Source: Microstegium vimineum
Lineage: Eukaryota; Streptophyta; Magnoliopsida; Poales; Poaceae
Reading direction: 5' to 3'
NCBI GenBank assembly: GCA_022036555.1
Contig: CM039141.1
Coordinates: 8,653,773-8,717,772 of the forward strand
Length of the DNA stretch: 64,000 nucleotides
Part shown: positions 10,361 to 21,994 of the stretch, one piece after another
Layout: the number at the start of each line of letters is the position of its first letter
How positions within the stretch are numbered: the stretch's first letter is position 1
Program-made: the position numbers and the translations under genes
Notes under the pieces: generated by a model
Database searches by the model: none
Told to the model about the DNA's origin: nothing
Seen by the model: only the letters and a program-made list of their open reading frames with translations

Positions 10361-12304
10361 AAGCCGTGTTCGTCGACTTTCTCCACGCAAATGCTGACAT
10401 GTTTGCGTGGAGTCCCTTGGATATGCCGGGCATTCCGAGGGATGTCGCCGAGCACTCCTTGGACATCCGAACCGGATCCAAACCGGTGAGGCAATGGCTG
10501 CGCCGCTTCGACGAGGAGAAGCGCAGAATCATCGGGGAGGAGGTCGACAAGCTTTTGAAGGCCAGATTCATCAAGGAGGTTCATCATCCTGAGTGGTTAG
10601 CTAATCCTGTACTAGTCAAGAAAAAGAATGGAAAGGATAGAATGTGCGTAGATTACACTAGTTTAAACAAAGCATGTCCTAAGGTTCCTTTTCCACTACC
10701 ACGTATTGATCAAATAGTTGATTACACTACGGGATGCGAAGCTCTTTGCTTTCTCGACGCATATTATGGCTATCACCAAATAAAGATGAAGGAGTCCGAT
10801 CAGCTCGCGACTTCCTTCATCACCCCTTTTGGCATGTTTTGCTGCCTCACGATGTCATTCGGCTTGCGAAACACCGGGCCCACGTAGCAATGATGCATTC
10901 TCCATGTCTTTGGACACCATATAGGACCAACCATCGAGGCCTACGTCGATGACATCGTAGTCAAATCCAAGAAAGTCGAGAACCTAGTCGAGGACCTTGA
11001 AATCGCGTTCGGGTGTCTCAGGGCTAATTGTATAAAGCTAAATCCCGAGAAGTGTGTCTTCGGGGTCCCTCGAGGCATGCTCCTAGGGTACATAGTCTCC
11101 CAGCGCGGGATTGAGGCGAACCCTGAGAAGGTAGCCGTGATCACTAGGATGGGCCCGATCAGGGATCTTAAGGGCGTACAAAGGGTCACAGGGTGCCTCG
11201 CTGCCCTCAGCCGATTCATTTCGCGGCTCGGGGAGAAAGCACTTCCCCTTTATCGCCTCCTTAAGAAAACAAAGCATTTCGCATGGACTGTCGAGGCCGA
11301 GGAATCGCTTTCCAAACTCAAAGCCTTGCTCACCTCGCCGCCTGTTTTGGTGGCCCCAATCCCCGCTAAGTCCCTCCTACTTTATGTTGCTGCAACTACC
11401 TAGGTAGTCAGCGTGGCTATAGTGGTCGAGAGGGCGGAGGAGGGACACACCCTGTTGGTGCAGAGGCCCGTCTACTTTGTAAGTGAGGTACTCTCAGAAA
11501 CCAAAGTGAGATACCCCCCACATCTAGAAGCTGCTATACGCTGTCGTCCTCACTCGACGAAAACTCCAGCACTATTTCCTGGGCCACCCGGTAACTGTGG
11601 TTTCGTCTTTCCCTCTCGGGGAGATAATCCAAAACCAGGAGGCATCAGGAAGAATCACCAAGTGGTCAGTCGAGCTCATGGGGGAGACTCTCTCCTACGC
11701 CCCTCGGAAGGCCATCAAGTCTCAGATATTGGCGGATTTCATCGGAGAATGGACCGACACCCAACTGCCCCCGGCACAAATAGAGGCCGAACTATGGACC
11801 ATGTACTTCGACGGATCGTTGATGAAGACAGGAGCGGGCGCTGGACTGCTGTTCATATCTCCCTCAGGAATCCACATGCGCTACGTCATCTGCCTTCACT
11901 TTGCCACCTCCAACAACGTAGCCGAGTACGAGGCCCTCGTCAACGGTCTGCGCATCGCCATCGATCTCGGAGTCCGACGCCTCGATGTTCGAGGGGACTC
12001 GTAGCTGGTGATGGACCAAGTGATGAAAGCCTCGAGCTGCCACGATCATAATATGGAAGCCTACTGCAGAGAGGTCCGAAAGCTCGAAGACAAATTCCAC
12101 AGCCTCGAGCTCAACCACATCGCCCGCCGATACAACGAAGCCACTGATGAGCTAGCCAAAATCGCATACACTCAAGGTATGGTTCCTCCTGACGTCTTTT
12201 CTAGGGATCTTCACAAGCCATCGGTCGATCTAAGCTCGGGGGCTCCCGCCCTCGAACAAGAAATCGACCCTCCCCCTCGACTAATCCCCCTCGAATGGGG
12301 ATGA
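10361..12304 (+). pseudogene. pol: Gypsy (Tat) reverse transcriptase and two RNase H domains, broken
   Basis: Frame 1 from 10366 shows the RT palm (GKDRMCVDYTSLNKACPK near 10630-10680, then YVDDIVVKS near 10945-10970). It is cut by TAG at 10885 and TGA at 10891. The thumb and first RNase H follow to a TAG at 11401, then a frameshift near 11530. From about 11597 in frame 2 an RNase-H-like domain with MYFDGS, NNVAEYEAL and TDELAK is visible, cut by TAG at 12002 and ending at TGA 12302. The duplicate RNase H is a marker of the Tat lineage. RT copies the element RNA and RNase H removes it; neither could be made here. Confidence 0.88.
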
Positions 12305-12413
12305 AGTCATGGAGATCGATGGAACGATCGCAACCCCAACCTCCTCGACGGACTGACGCGCGCCCTACCTCGAATATCTGATACGAGGCGAGCTCCCAGA
12401 GGACCGCACGGAA

Positions 12414-13595
12414 TCCCAACGCATAGCCCGATGCGCCAAAACCTACGTCTTGTACGGGGATGGCCGCGAGCTATATCGACGCAGCCCTACTGGTATACTC
12501 CAACGATGCCTCACCATCGAGGAGGGGAGGGCACTGCTAAAGGACATACACTCGGGGGCTTGTGGCCACCACGCTGCACCAAGGACTCTAGTAGGGAACG
12601 CCTTTCGACAAGGCTTCTATTGGCCGACAGCTGTCGCCGATGCCACCAAACTCGTCCGATCTTGTAAAGGATGCCAGTTCTACGCTAGGCAAACACAGCT
12701 CCCGGCCCAAGATCTGCAGATGATACCCATAACTTGGTCGTTTGCTGTATGGGGACTCAACATGGTTGGCCCCTTAAAGAAAGCAAAAGGTGGCCAAACC
12801 CACCTCCTCGTGGCCATAGACAAATTCTCAAAATGGATCGAGGCTCGACCCATCACCAATATTCAATCCCAAAAAGCCGTGTTGTTCTTCACAGACATCA
12901 TCCACCGCTTTGGGGTCCCCAACGTCATCATCACCGACAACGGCACGCAGTTCACTGGCCAAAAGTTCTTGAACTTCTGTGATCACCACAACATCAGGGT
13001 GAACTGGTCTACAGTTGCCCACCGTCGAACTAACGGTCGGGTCGAGTGCGCCAATGGCATGGTTTTGCAGGGACTCAAGCCAAGGATCTTCGACCGACTA
13101 AACAAGCATGGCAAGAGATGGGTCGATGAGTTGTCCTCTGTCCTATGGAGTCTCAGAACAACACCAAGCCGAGCTACGGGGTTCTCCCCGTTTTTCTTGG
13201 TCTATGGGTCCGAGGCCGTCCTCCCCACTGATCTCGAGTACGGGTCCCCTCGATTAAAGGCCTACAATGAACAAGCCAACGCATCAACCCGAGAGGACTC
13301 CCTCGACCAGCTCGAGGAAGCCCAGGACATGGCCCTCTTCAAGTCAGCAAGGTACCAACAGACGCTCCGACGCTACCACGACAAGCACGTACGCAAAAGG
13401 GACCTCGACGTCGGCGACCTCGTACTACGCCGCCGACAAAGCAACAAGGGGCATCACAAACTGACGCCACCATGGGAAGGACCCTTCATCGTGGCAGAAG
13501 TGTTAAAGCCAGGGACCTACAAGCTGAAGAACAGCAAGGGAGAAATCTTCACCAACGCATGGAACATCGAACAACTACGTCGCTTTTACCCCTAG
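12414..13595 (+). pseudogene. pol: Gypsy (Tat) integrase, longest intact part of pol
   Basis: Open in frame 3 through at least 12450-13595. It holds a His/Cys zinc-binding region ending CKGCQFYA (near 12660), the catalytic core with Asp in LLVAIDKFSKW and TDNGTQF and Glu in RVECANG (D,D,E), and a C-terminal basic region with PPWEGPFIV before the TAG stop. It integrates the cDNA copy. It is out of frame with the preceding RNase H region (a frameshift at about 12300-12410), so it would not be expressed as part of pol here. This is a decayed element part, not a host gene. Confidence 0.85.
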
Positions 13596-14141
13596 GGCCT
13601 CGAGGCCTCGTACATTTTCTGCATTATGTACATCTATCGCATCATGAATGAATAAAATGTTCTCGAAATACATTTCAAGTTCGTTCATAACTCTGAGTTA
13701 GCCTCGACTTCGCTCCTGCAAAGTCAAGCCTCCCTCAGGGGCTGACAGGGGGGGACCCCCCTCCCTAAGTCCCTTAAAAACCCGAACGTTTTCTCAAAAC
13801 TCGACGCTTCACTCTCCATCTTCGCCTTGAGTACGCTTCGTAACTAAGCTAAGAACGCCTTGAAATCCCTAAGGGTCGAGGGCCATCGATCCGGGGGCTC
13901 TCCTACGCCTCCGGGCTATGGTACCCCCACTCGCTCCCCCCTCGAGGGATACAAGCGCGCGTCGAACGCTTAGTCTAAAAGCACAAACTCAGGCAAAGAG
14001 AAACAGAGACGGCTCAAGAAATAAAAGCACCTAGATGCATCTCAAATAAAACGCATTAAAGGTTCTGAAGCCCCTAGGGGCTCGACATCGAAGTGTTACA
14101 AAAACTAACCTATTACATGGACCTTCTTGTCCAGATCTGGC
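13596..14141. other. Gypsy spacer between integrase and the antisense gene
   Basis: 546 bp with no ORF I can support. It begins with the AT-richer pol trailer (AATAAAATG at about 13650), then GC-rich blocks with GAGGCCTCG-type palindromes. It may hold both the pol 3' end and the antisense gene 3' end. Confidence 0.5.
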
Positions 14142-17100
14142 TCACAGGCCGTCTCCATCCATCGGGGGAAGCAGCTCAGGCTCGAAGAGCTTCGCCAACT
14201 CACCACCAGGCACCTCTGCGGCATCAATCAGCTCATGGCACCTCGCCATGTTAGCTTCGTCACTTAGCTCCGGGTCGACGACAAAGCCACGAGCGACGAC
14301 GCTGAGGTCGTAGGAGTAGCCCGTGCGGACGACCGCGAGCGCCCACTTCACGCCTACGTGAAGAGCAGCACAGACCTGCTTCGTCACCCCACGGGTCATG
14401 GCGTAGAAACGGCGTAAGAGGGAGTCTCCTCGCGCATCGCTCGCAACCGACGGCTCCGACTCGACCCCCATATCATCACAGAAGGTGGAGATGACGCCCT
14501 CAAGCCTCTCGTTCAGGACCGCCTCCACCCAGTGGAGGCTCTGGAGACTAGTCAGATCCTCATGGGCTCGGGTCTTGTCTTCCTCGAGGGCTGTCGAAAC
14601 AAATAAGAGACTTCGTTAAAACCAAAAACAGGGGAAAGGTCGAGACCAAGCAAGCTCAGTAATGATTCTAAAAAACTCACCCCAGGCGTGCATTTCCAGG
14701 GTGACGTAGGCATGCTCGACCTCTTGAAGTCGGCGACTGGCATCGGCGAGGGCCATGGCTTGGTCGCTCCTCTCAGCCCGGAGGTCCTCGATAAGCTTAC
14801 CTGTGCCCTCGAGGGCCCTTGCCTTGGCAGCCACGTCCTCCTCTAGGGTGGAAATCCGAGCCCGTGCATTTCTCTCCGCGACGTTCAGCGCGTCGCGGTC
14901 CCGGGAGACGGCGTCGACGTCCGACTGAAGCCCCCGGACCTGCTCCTCGAGGGAGGCGCGGTTGGTGGCCGCCTCCGCCAAATCGCCCTCGAGCTGCCGG
15001 GCACGGCCCATCGCCTGGACCAACTCCTCCCTCAGCGCGGCAGCCTCCTCCTCAACCTTACGCTGGGCCTCCCGAGCGGAGTCCCATTCTTGCCCAGCCT
15101 CAGCGGACTCCTTGAGGGCGGCGTCAGGCCTCGACCGCGCTCGAGAGGCCTCCCCCTGGGCGGCCTCGACCTCCCCACGTGCGGTGGCCACCTCGGTCTT
15201 CGCCTGGGCGGCCTCCGCCTCCGCCTTCTCCAGCGACGCGCGGAGGGTGGGGAGCTGCTTCCACTGCTCTTGCGACCGGAGGATGAATTGGGACTTGTCA
15301 TACGACCTCACCCTCAACATCTTACAGGGATAAAAAAGGAAGGTCATAAAAAAAGGACAGCAAGATAACCAAGGCAAGATCAGAGAGAAAGAACGAGGCT
15401 TACCTCCATCCCCCGGTACAAATCCGCAGAAGCGACCTCCGCCGACAGGCGCACCACATGGGCCAGCCACGCCCGGAACTCCTCCAAGTGCTCCCACTCC
15501 CCGAGCTCGGCTTGATCGTCGAGATTGAGGAAGGTGCGCCCTGGGTCTTGGGGGTCGGCCAGCTCGAGGGGCTCCTGCCCCCAGAACTTGCTGCGGCGGT
15601 CGATCCTATCCCTGACCGCCTGCATAATGCCCTGGACCATCTCGAGGTCACCCCTGTGGACCATCACCCGCTCCACCAGAGTGGGGAAGGGGCTCGCCCC
15701 CTCAAGCTGGGCACTCCGGTCCTCGAAGTCATCTTGCGGCGTCGTCGTCGACCCCTCCGGATCATCGCCTCTAGGCGGAGGAGGTCCCCGCCATGAGAAT
15801 AACCCTGCGCGGTGAAGAAAACACACGTTAGTACCCAGGATGGCAGGCTCACCGTGGTCCCCTCCCTCCACATCGACTAGGTCAGGGGGCGGAGCACCTA
15901 GAGACGATGACTGCCCGACTCCGAGCTGAGGCCGAGCTAACGCCTCGGACATGACTACGTCCGGTGCGCCGCTCCCTTGCGCCGCAACGACGATCCCTTC
16001 TGGTTCCGACCGAGAAGCCATCGCTGCGGCCATCTCCGCTGGGTCCACCAGCTCCGCCACCATCTCAGCCACCTCCTCGTCCGTGGCCTCCGCCGTCATC
16101 GCCGCCTCTCCCACGCTCGACGAAGGGGCAGCTGGAGCCGCGAAGGATAGGGCTGCGGCACGATTTCCCCCCTCAGACAACGCCAACTGAGGGAGAGGAG
16201 GGCTCGGCTATACGCCTCCCTCCTGTTGCGCCTTCTCCTCGCGCTCGAGCCTCTGGCGCGCCTCCAGTGCCACGAGGCACTCGGGCCACCGCGACGGCGT
16301 CGGTTGCGCCGACGTCTCCTCCTCACCGGTGGTGGTCAGGTCCACCACCTCCACCTCAGCGGAGGGTTGGGGCTCGACCTCCCCGCCACGGCCACCGCGG
16401 GCGCCGGCCCCGTTCCCTCCGAGGTCGCAGGCGCGGCCTCCTCCGACGGCGCGGTGAGCACGGCTTCGCCCGCCTACTCGACGGACCCGGTCAAGGCAAC
16501 GGATCGACCCGCCTCCTCCGCCGCTCGAGCCCGCTCCGTGGCCGCCTGCGCATGCCCTCGACCCATCGCCTCCCACGCCTTGATCACCCACTCCGCGCTG
16601 GAAGTGGGGACCGAGGGGGACGGGCCAGCAGAGCCGGCCCCAGCCGCCATCCTGGACGCGGCCTCCACCCTTAGCTTCTTGGCCGGGGTAGGGGGCGCGG
16701 CCTCCAACGAGCGCTTCACCCTGTAAAAAGGACACACTCACAACGGTAAACGCGGAGTATAATCGACACAGGGAAATCCAAAACCAAAGGAAAAAGGGGC
16801 TTACCCCAGCGGGATCATGGGGGCCCGACCAGTAGACCTCGAGCCGCTTGGGGGCTTCTGGGCGGCACCTCGGGAGCCACTCCCACCGCCACTACCGTCG
16901 TTGGCCACGACAGGGGCTGTTGACACTGCCGGCGTCATAGTCTTGACGAGGGTCGACGGTGCCCTCGTCGCCGCCACCTTGGTCTCCTCCCGGGTTGACG
17001 GGCCCGAGGACCGGATGCTGGACCGAGCAGGGGCCGGCGGCGCACTCGATCGGCCCCTCGATGGGGACTGCGATGAACGGCTGCGCGTCTGCCGCGCCAC

Positions 17101-18561
17101 CTCACCCTGGGAAGCCGGGGGGCGCTCGCCCCCCGAATTGATCCCAGCAGTCGGGGCCGACCTCGATGTTGACCCCCTCTCCTCTCCGCTACCAGCGGTC
17201 GCCCCTTGCGCGGGCGTCTCCTCCTCCTCCTCTGACTCCCCTTCCTGCACAAAGGTGACATCCGTCAGATTCGAAGTAATGGTCGCATCCCGATGCCACT
17301 ACATCATGCTGCTATCCTTAATAACCTCGCCATCGCTTGACTCCTCATCCTCATCCTCCTCCAAGGGGGATTCCTCCTCAGAGAGGCCGACTTGCCTCTG
17401 CCGTGACCAACGTTGGTCACATGCCTCTCTTTCTCGGGCCTTTGTGCCCCTCTTCTCCTTGGCCTTGTCTTTGTCTCTCTTATCCTGCTCGGCCCGTAGG
17501 CATCTCACCTGGGAGTCAGTCCCGCTCCTCCTTCACTGGTGGCAGCGACTTCCAGAAGACGACATCCCCTGAGGAACACAAGGCCGTTAGGGAGCAGGCA
17601 AGGGAGACAGACAAGACGGACAAGTGGACATTGACAAAGGAAGAGACGACGTACCAGCTCGACGTGGCCCCGGTCCGGCACCATGGGGATGTTGGCGACG
17701 TTCCCCACCTCGAACACGCCGGCGAAGGAGGCGCGCACCCGACGGACCACCCTCTCGAGGAGCAACACGTCCTCCACAAGACGACACCCCTTGAGATCCA
17801 CCCTAGGGCGCATCTCGTCGACGCGCAGCGGGCGGGCCATTAGTGGTACGACCCGCCGCTGGTGGAAGGCCGACGCCACGATCGCCACCGTAAGCCCCTC
17901 CCGACTCAGGCGAGAAATCGCCATGAGCAGGTGGTCGAGGCGCTTCTGCTTCCTCTGCGGGACGCCGTACTTCCAGTTGAAGGGCTTCAATTCAATTGTC
18001 CACCCGGTGTAAGGGGGAAGCAGGTCGTCGTCGTTCCTCAGGTAGAACCACCCGGAGTGCCACCCCGCGTGGCTCGACTTGATCTTCACCAGGATCCAGT
18101 CTTCCGCCCTCTTGAGGACGATGCTGCAGCACCCTGTCCGGGCCATCCTCCGTTGGCCGGTCCCGGCCGGAGCATGAAACAAGCTCGCCTCGAACAGATG
18201 GAGCCACAGCTCCCAGTGGGGCTCCATCCGCAGGTACCCCTCGCACACGGCAGTCAAGACCGCCGCGTGAGAGACACCGTTGGGGGAGAGGTGCTGGAGC
18301 TCCACGTCGTAGTGGTTGAGGATCCCCTGCAAGAGACGGTTGGGGGGATCCCAGCCCCGCTCGGTGGAAGGCCTCGAAGCTGACCACGTAGCCCTCTGGT
18401 GGGTTGGGCTCGTGATCCGACTCCGGTGGTGCCATCCACTCCGGATGGTCCGCCGAAGTGACATGCCGAAGAAGGTCGCTCCCCGCCAGCTCTCCCAACC
18501 GCTCTGTGGTCGCCGTCGAAGGGAGCCAAGCGTCGGGGCTGCGCAGGGTGTAGTTGGCCAT
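14142..18561 (-). pseudogene. Antisense multi-exon gene of the Tat element (aORF), decayed
   Basis: Opposite in direction to gag-pol. The start is ATG at 18561 (MANYTLRSPDAWLP). The first domain (about 18561-17650; PNGVSHAAVLTAVCEGYL, WHSGWFYLRND) resembles the plant family named putative gypsy-type transposon (Transposase_28-like). A low-complexity Ser/Pro/Arg region follows (17250-16806), then an acidic/Ala-rich part, a long heptad-like coiled coil (about 15260-14700) and a C-terminal domain ending at TGA/TAG 14142. Three canonical introns fit: 16804-16721, 15403-15321 and 14680-14591 (84, 83 and 90 bp, GT-AG), the last two joining open frames in phase. Breaks: a one-base shift near 18352 and an in-frame TAG at about 16474. 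The role of such proteins is unknown. Confidence 0.7.
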
Positions 18562-18714
18562 GGTAGCAGGGAAGCGGATGCGTTCGGAGGCAGGTGTTGA
18601 AGGTGCGTTCCCGATCTTTTCTCTCCTCACTCACACGCGCAAGTGCGAAGCTCAGGGGATGATGAAGGCAAGGAAGGCGATGGCAAACGTGAGAAAGCCA
18701 AAGCCCTGTCCCCG

Positions 18715-18722
18715 TATATATG
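18715..18722 (-). promoter_or_regulatory. Possible TATA box of the antisense gene
   Basis: Minus-strand TTCATATATACGGGG lies about 155 bp upstream of the aORF start at 18561. Position and composition suit a core promoter for the opposite-strand transcript. Confidence 0.4.
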
Positions 18723-19817
18723 AACGGAAACGCAACGGGCAGATCCATCGAAAAGGCAGGTAAATCTCTGCATTAAATGCGCCCACCTAACTCTCCTCAA
18801 GGATCCATAGGGTAAGGGACACCTGTCACGACGTCGGGGTTCTCGCCGCCCTCCACGCCCGCCGTGCGTAGACGAAGGGACATCTCCTAAAAAGGCGCGC
18901 CCACGACCAACGATAGGGAATGTGGAGCGTTACCTTCGGAGGAAAGCAATGGACATTGACTCGTCCCTCGAAGCCTCGGGGGTCGATGGCTGGCCCCATG
19001 GTCGCGGGTTCGACAATCACCCTCGAACGGTCCTTCCTAGAGAAGTAAAACGGACTCTGGTCCACCCCTAAAATCTCAAGGGGGCGAAGGCTGGCCCTCG
19101 AACAGGGTTCAACAGCCGCCCTCGAGTACCCGAGTCAGGGATGACCCAGGGGGAGCCAACATGAGGCCTCGCTCGAGAATGAACTCTTGAGACCCCCCGG
19201 GACATATCCAAGGCAAAACCTGGTAGTACCGAAGGATCCCCCCGACGGGAGGCATCGAGCCACCGACTCTCAGCGAACGGAGTCGGCACCTTGGTAACCC
19301 ATACGGTTTCGCTTAAAGAGGACGCCTTAGGGCTTCTATCGACCCCTATTGAACGGGGCACGAGTTCTAACTTGGATCTCCCCGTTACCAGCTCACAGCA
19401 GACTTCGAGGCTCGTCCGAACGAGGATAGCTCGACGCTCTTCACCCCACAATCCGAGCGCAAGGATACGTGGGAAGGATGCTAAGAGGTAGCAACGCCCA
19501 GCCGCACGAGGCTCGGGGGCTTGACTACGCACGGCACCCCTCGACGAAAGAGGGTCGAAAACGTCCAAAGCCTGGCAGACACAGTTGACCTCCCGATGGG
19601 GCACTATGACTCCAGTTAACCTCATTCCCCCCAGATAAGCCGCAAATCAAAGCCCCCAGAGGAGTCCTTAATCACTCCTCAGGGGCCTCGGGGGCAAACC
19701 CCGTGGGGTGCGCTCGCGCGCACCCCGCGGAGAATCAAACCATATACTAACTCTGTAGATCATCGCTAAAAGCCCCTATGTGGATTTTTCTTATCCGCAT
19801 AGAGGCTCGGGGGCTAC
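18723..19817. other. Gypsy non-coding 3' region and polypurine tract
   Basis: No protein-coding signal is recognised. It contains CTCGGGGGC-type repeats and ends with the purine-rich stretch AGAGGCTCGGGGGCTACT (19801-19818) directly before the 3' LTR, the usual site of plus-strand priming. Confidence 0.55.
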
Positions 19818-21166
19818 TGTCGGGTACAAAGGTAAGGGGTACCCTAACCTGTGATAATCTAATGCCTAAACATCCAGGCGGAATACGACAGTCGACCAAG
19901 CAATGGAGGAAGGCCCGTCAGGCGAAGGCCTACTCCACCGGCAGAAAGGGAAGGCCATGGGCCAGCCCATTACCAGAGGGATGGTTGGTGGAGTGACCTT
20001 CGACCTCGACTCCCTGAATGACGGAGAAGGGATCGAACGAACGACCCTCTGCCGCGACCCCTCGACCGACTGAAAGGGGGATCGAACGAGCGCCCCCCAA
20101 CCTCGACCCCTCAGATGACGGAGAGAGGTCGATCGAATCCCCCTCGACTCCAACCCCCCGAAGTGACGGACAGGGGGTCGAACGAACGACCCCCAAACAG
20201 GAGCCTCGATCAGCTCACCTGCTCCCGGTATGGGATAAAGGGAATCCTATGCTGGGGTTAGTCCCCGCCTAACGCCATGGGCGCTCACTACCTTAGTCAA
20301 ATTCGTCAAGTCATCACCCATACCCGGATTACCCATCGACCGTACAACTACTACAGCCACGCCTCGAGTACGGAGCACCCCCTCGAATTTTGGGCGAGGC
20401 AGCCCTCGACCGCGTTCTCAGGAATGTGTCAGGGTCACGCAGGCCTCGATACCCCTCGACCCGGGGGCTCGACCCTCATCCCCAACTGCTACGACATGGG
20501 CTCGTCCGATCCGTCCCGCTTCAACTGTGGAGTTCGTAGGTTCCACGCCATGTCGTACGACGACGACCGGTCCGCCATCACCATGCCTCGAAACACCAGA
20601 AGTACAGGAGGAGCATGCCGCTACAGCGATCGACGTCTCGTCACAGACATGGCGCACGAACACGCCTCCCATACCGATACGTACTAGGTCCCTATACTCC
20701 TAAGCCTCCCCTTGGCCTATAAAAGGGGACGCTGGGATAGTAGAAAGGGACTGGGAGGCTGGATGGACGAGGACACGGCAAGGGGACAAGAACACAAGAA
20801 TGAAGAGGTCAATCATTGACCCCACTCACATTCCTATACGAACTCTCACCAAAACCAAACACAACACCAACCACTCACTTGCCTGATCAACATCTCAAGC
20901 AATCAACCAATTCACCTAGAGTAGCCCTGCTAGTTCTAGGCCTCGGCTCGCTCTGAGCACCCCCGTGTAAACCAGCTTGTACTGCCCCCCTGTACGAGCA
21001 CTTCGGTGCAAGATAATACAGTACCCCTCCTCTTGCTGGACGTAGGGCCTTTTTTACCCGAACCAGGACAAACTCTGTGTTCTTCTTGCATCACATCTTG
21101 GAGAGGGAACACGCAATATACAAATTTACTAGTTGGTGATCGCCCCCCTGGGTCGAAACACCGACA
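19818..21166 (+). repeat. Gypsy 3' LTR
   Basis: A 1349-bp copy of the 5' LTR, TGTCGGGTAC...AACACCGACA, uninterrupted. It contains the TATAAAA box at 20718-20724 and the same four-unit repeat in U3. Confidence 0.96.
20718..20724 (+). promoter_or_regulatory. TATA box of the gypsy 3' LTR
   Basis: TATAAAA, the counterpart of 2772-2778. Any read-out transcript would run into the copia LTR remainder and the copia gag. Confidence 0.65.
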
Positions 21167-21171
21167 GAGAG
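21167..21171. repeat. Target-site duplication of the gypsy element, right copy
   Basis: GAGAG directly after CCGACA; partner of 1867-1871. Confidence 0.95.
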
Positions 21172-21934
21172 TTTGAGTGATCCAAGTGCATTGATCATTG
21201 CATTGCATCTTAGTGGCACCTGGTCATCGTCATCGCCGCATGGTTTCTTGTTATTCTTGGTGTTTGCCAACACTTAGACGGCTTGGCGATTGTGGAGAAG
21301 CTTCGACGCAATTGGTGATTGTTTGCGGCTGACTTCGGTGATTGTGAGAGGGCTTGTACCCACCTCGGCGGAGAGCGAAAGGGTAACTCTAGTGGATTGC
21401 TCGTGTCATTGAGTTACTCTCATTTGGGTGGATTCTTGTGGCGTCCGAGTTAGTGGGCTAGGCTTGTCATTGCCTATTAGCCACCGAATCACCACTTGAG
21501 TAGTCGACACAACGGGGACTAGCTTGGTGGCAACCAAGTGAACCTCGGGAGAAAAATCGATTGTCATCTTGTCTCCCGGCTACTCTTTGGTATTCATTGT
21601 GATTGGTTCATCCTATTGACATCCATCCATCACAAGGCATCAGTATAGAAATCACCTCGTATCTTGTATTTTCTATTTCATATCTTGTCTAGTTAGCTTG
21701 CTAGTTAGCTTCTTTAGTAGTTGTTCTTGCTAGCTTGTGCTAAGTGCTTTAGGTTCTTGCTATTGATTGACAAGCACTTAGTTGACTAGAATTGCATTAG
21801 ATAGGTAGCTTTGCACCCCCAAGTAGAGCTAGAGCAAAAAGCTTCGCTCAAGTGTTATCTAACCATTTGCTCTAGTGATTTGTAGAATTTTTATTAGGCT
21901 ATTCACCCCCCCTCTAGCCATCTAGGACCTTTCA
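21172..21934 (+). repeat. Copia 5' LTR, second part
   Basis: Continues the LTR from TTTGAGTGATCC to the CA end at 21934. It matches 29240-30006 with about 20 differences. Confidence 0.95.
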
Positions 21935-21936
21935 AG

Positions 21937-21948
21937 TGGTATCAGAGC
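21937..21948 (+). promoter_or_regulatory. Primer binding site of the copia element
   Basis: TGGTATCAGAGC two bases after the LTR end is the standard initiator tRNA-Met complement of plant copia elements. Confidence 0.92.
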
Positions 21949-21994
21949 TGTGGTTACCATATTATCAAGGCTTAACAACCTTTGATGTTAAGAG

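Larger units (their letters stand above)
1872..21166 (+). mobile_element. Tat-lineage Ty3/gypsy retrotransposon with antisense gene
   Basis: Bounded by GAGAG duplications inside the copia 5' LTR. Net length without the solo LTR is about 15.4 kb. Order: 5' LTR, primer site, gag with a CxxH...H....C knuckle, protease, RT, RNase H, a second RNase-H-like domain, integrase, a long 3' region with a gene on the opposite strand, a purine-rich tract and the 3' LTR. RT before integrase shows gypsy. The second RNase H, large size and extra antisense ORF point to the Tat/Retand lineage (relatives of Grande and RIRE2). Gag and pol carry many stops and frameshifts; only the integrase part is a long intact frame. 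Confidence 0.92.

Noticed and set aside
15781..15840. 30-nt GT...AG segment in the antisense gene read as an intron
   Set aside because: Too short for a plant intron and in frame; at most a shortened remnant of one.
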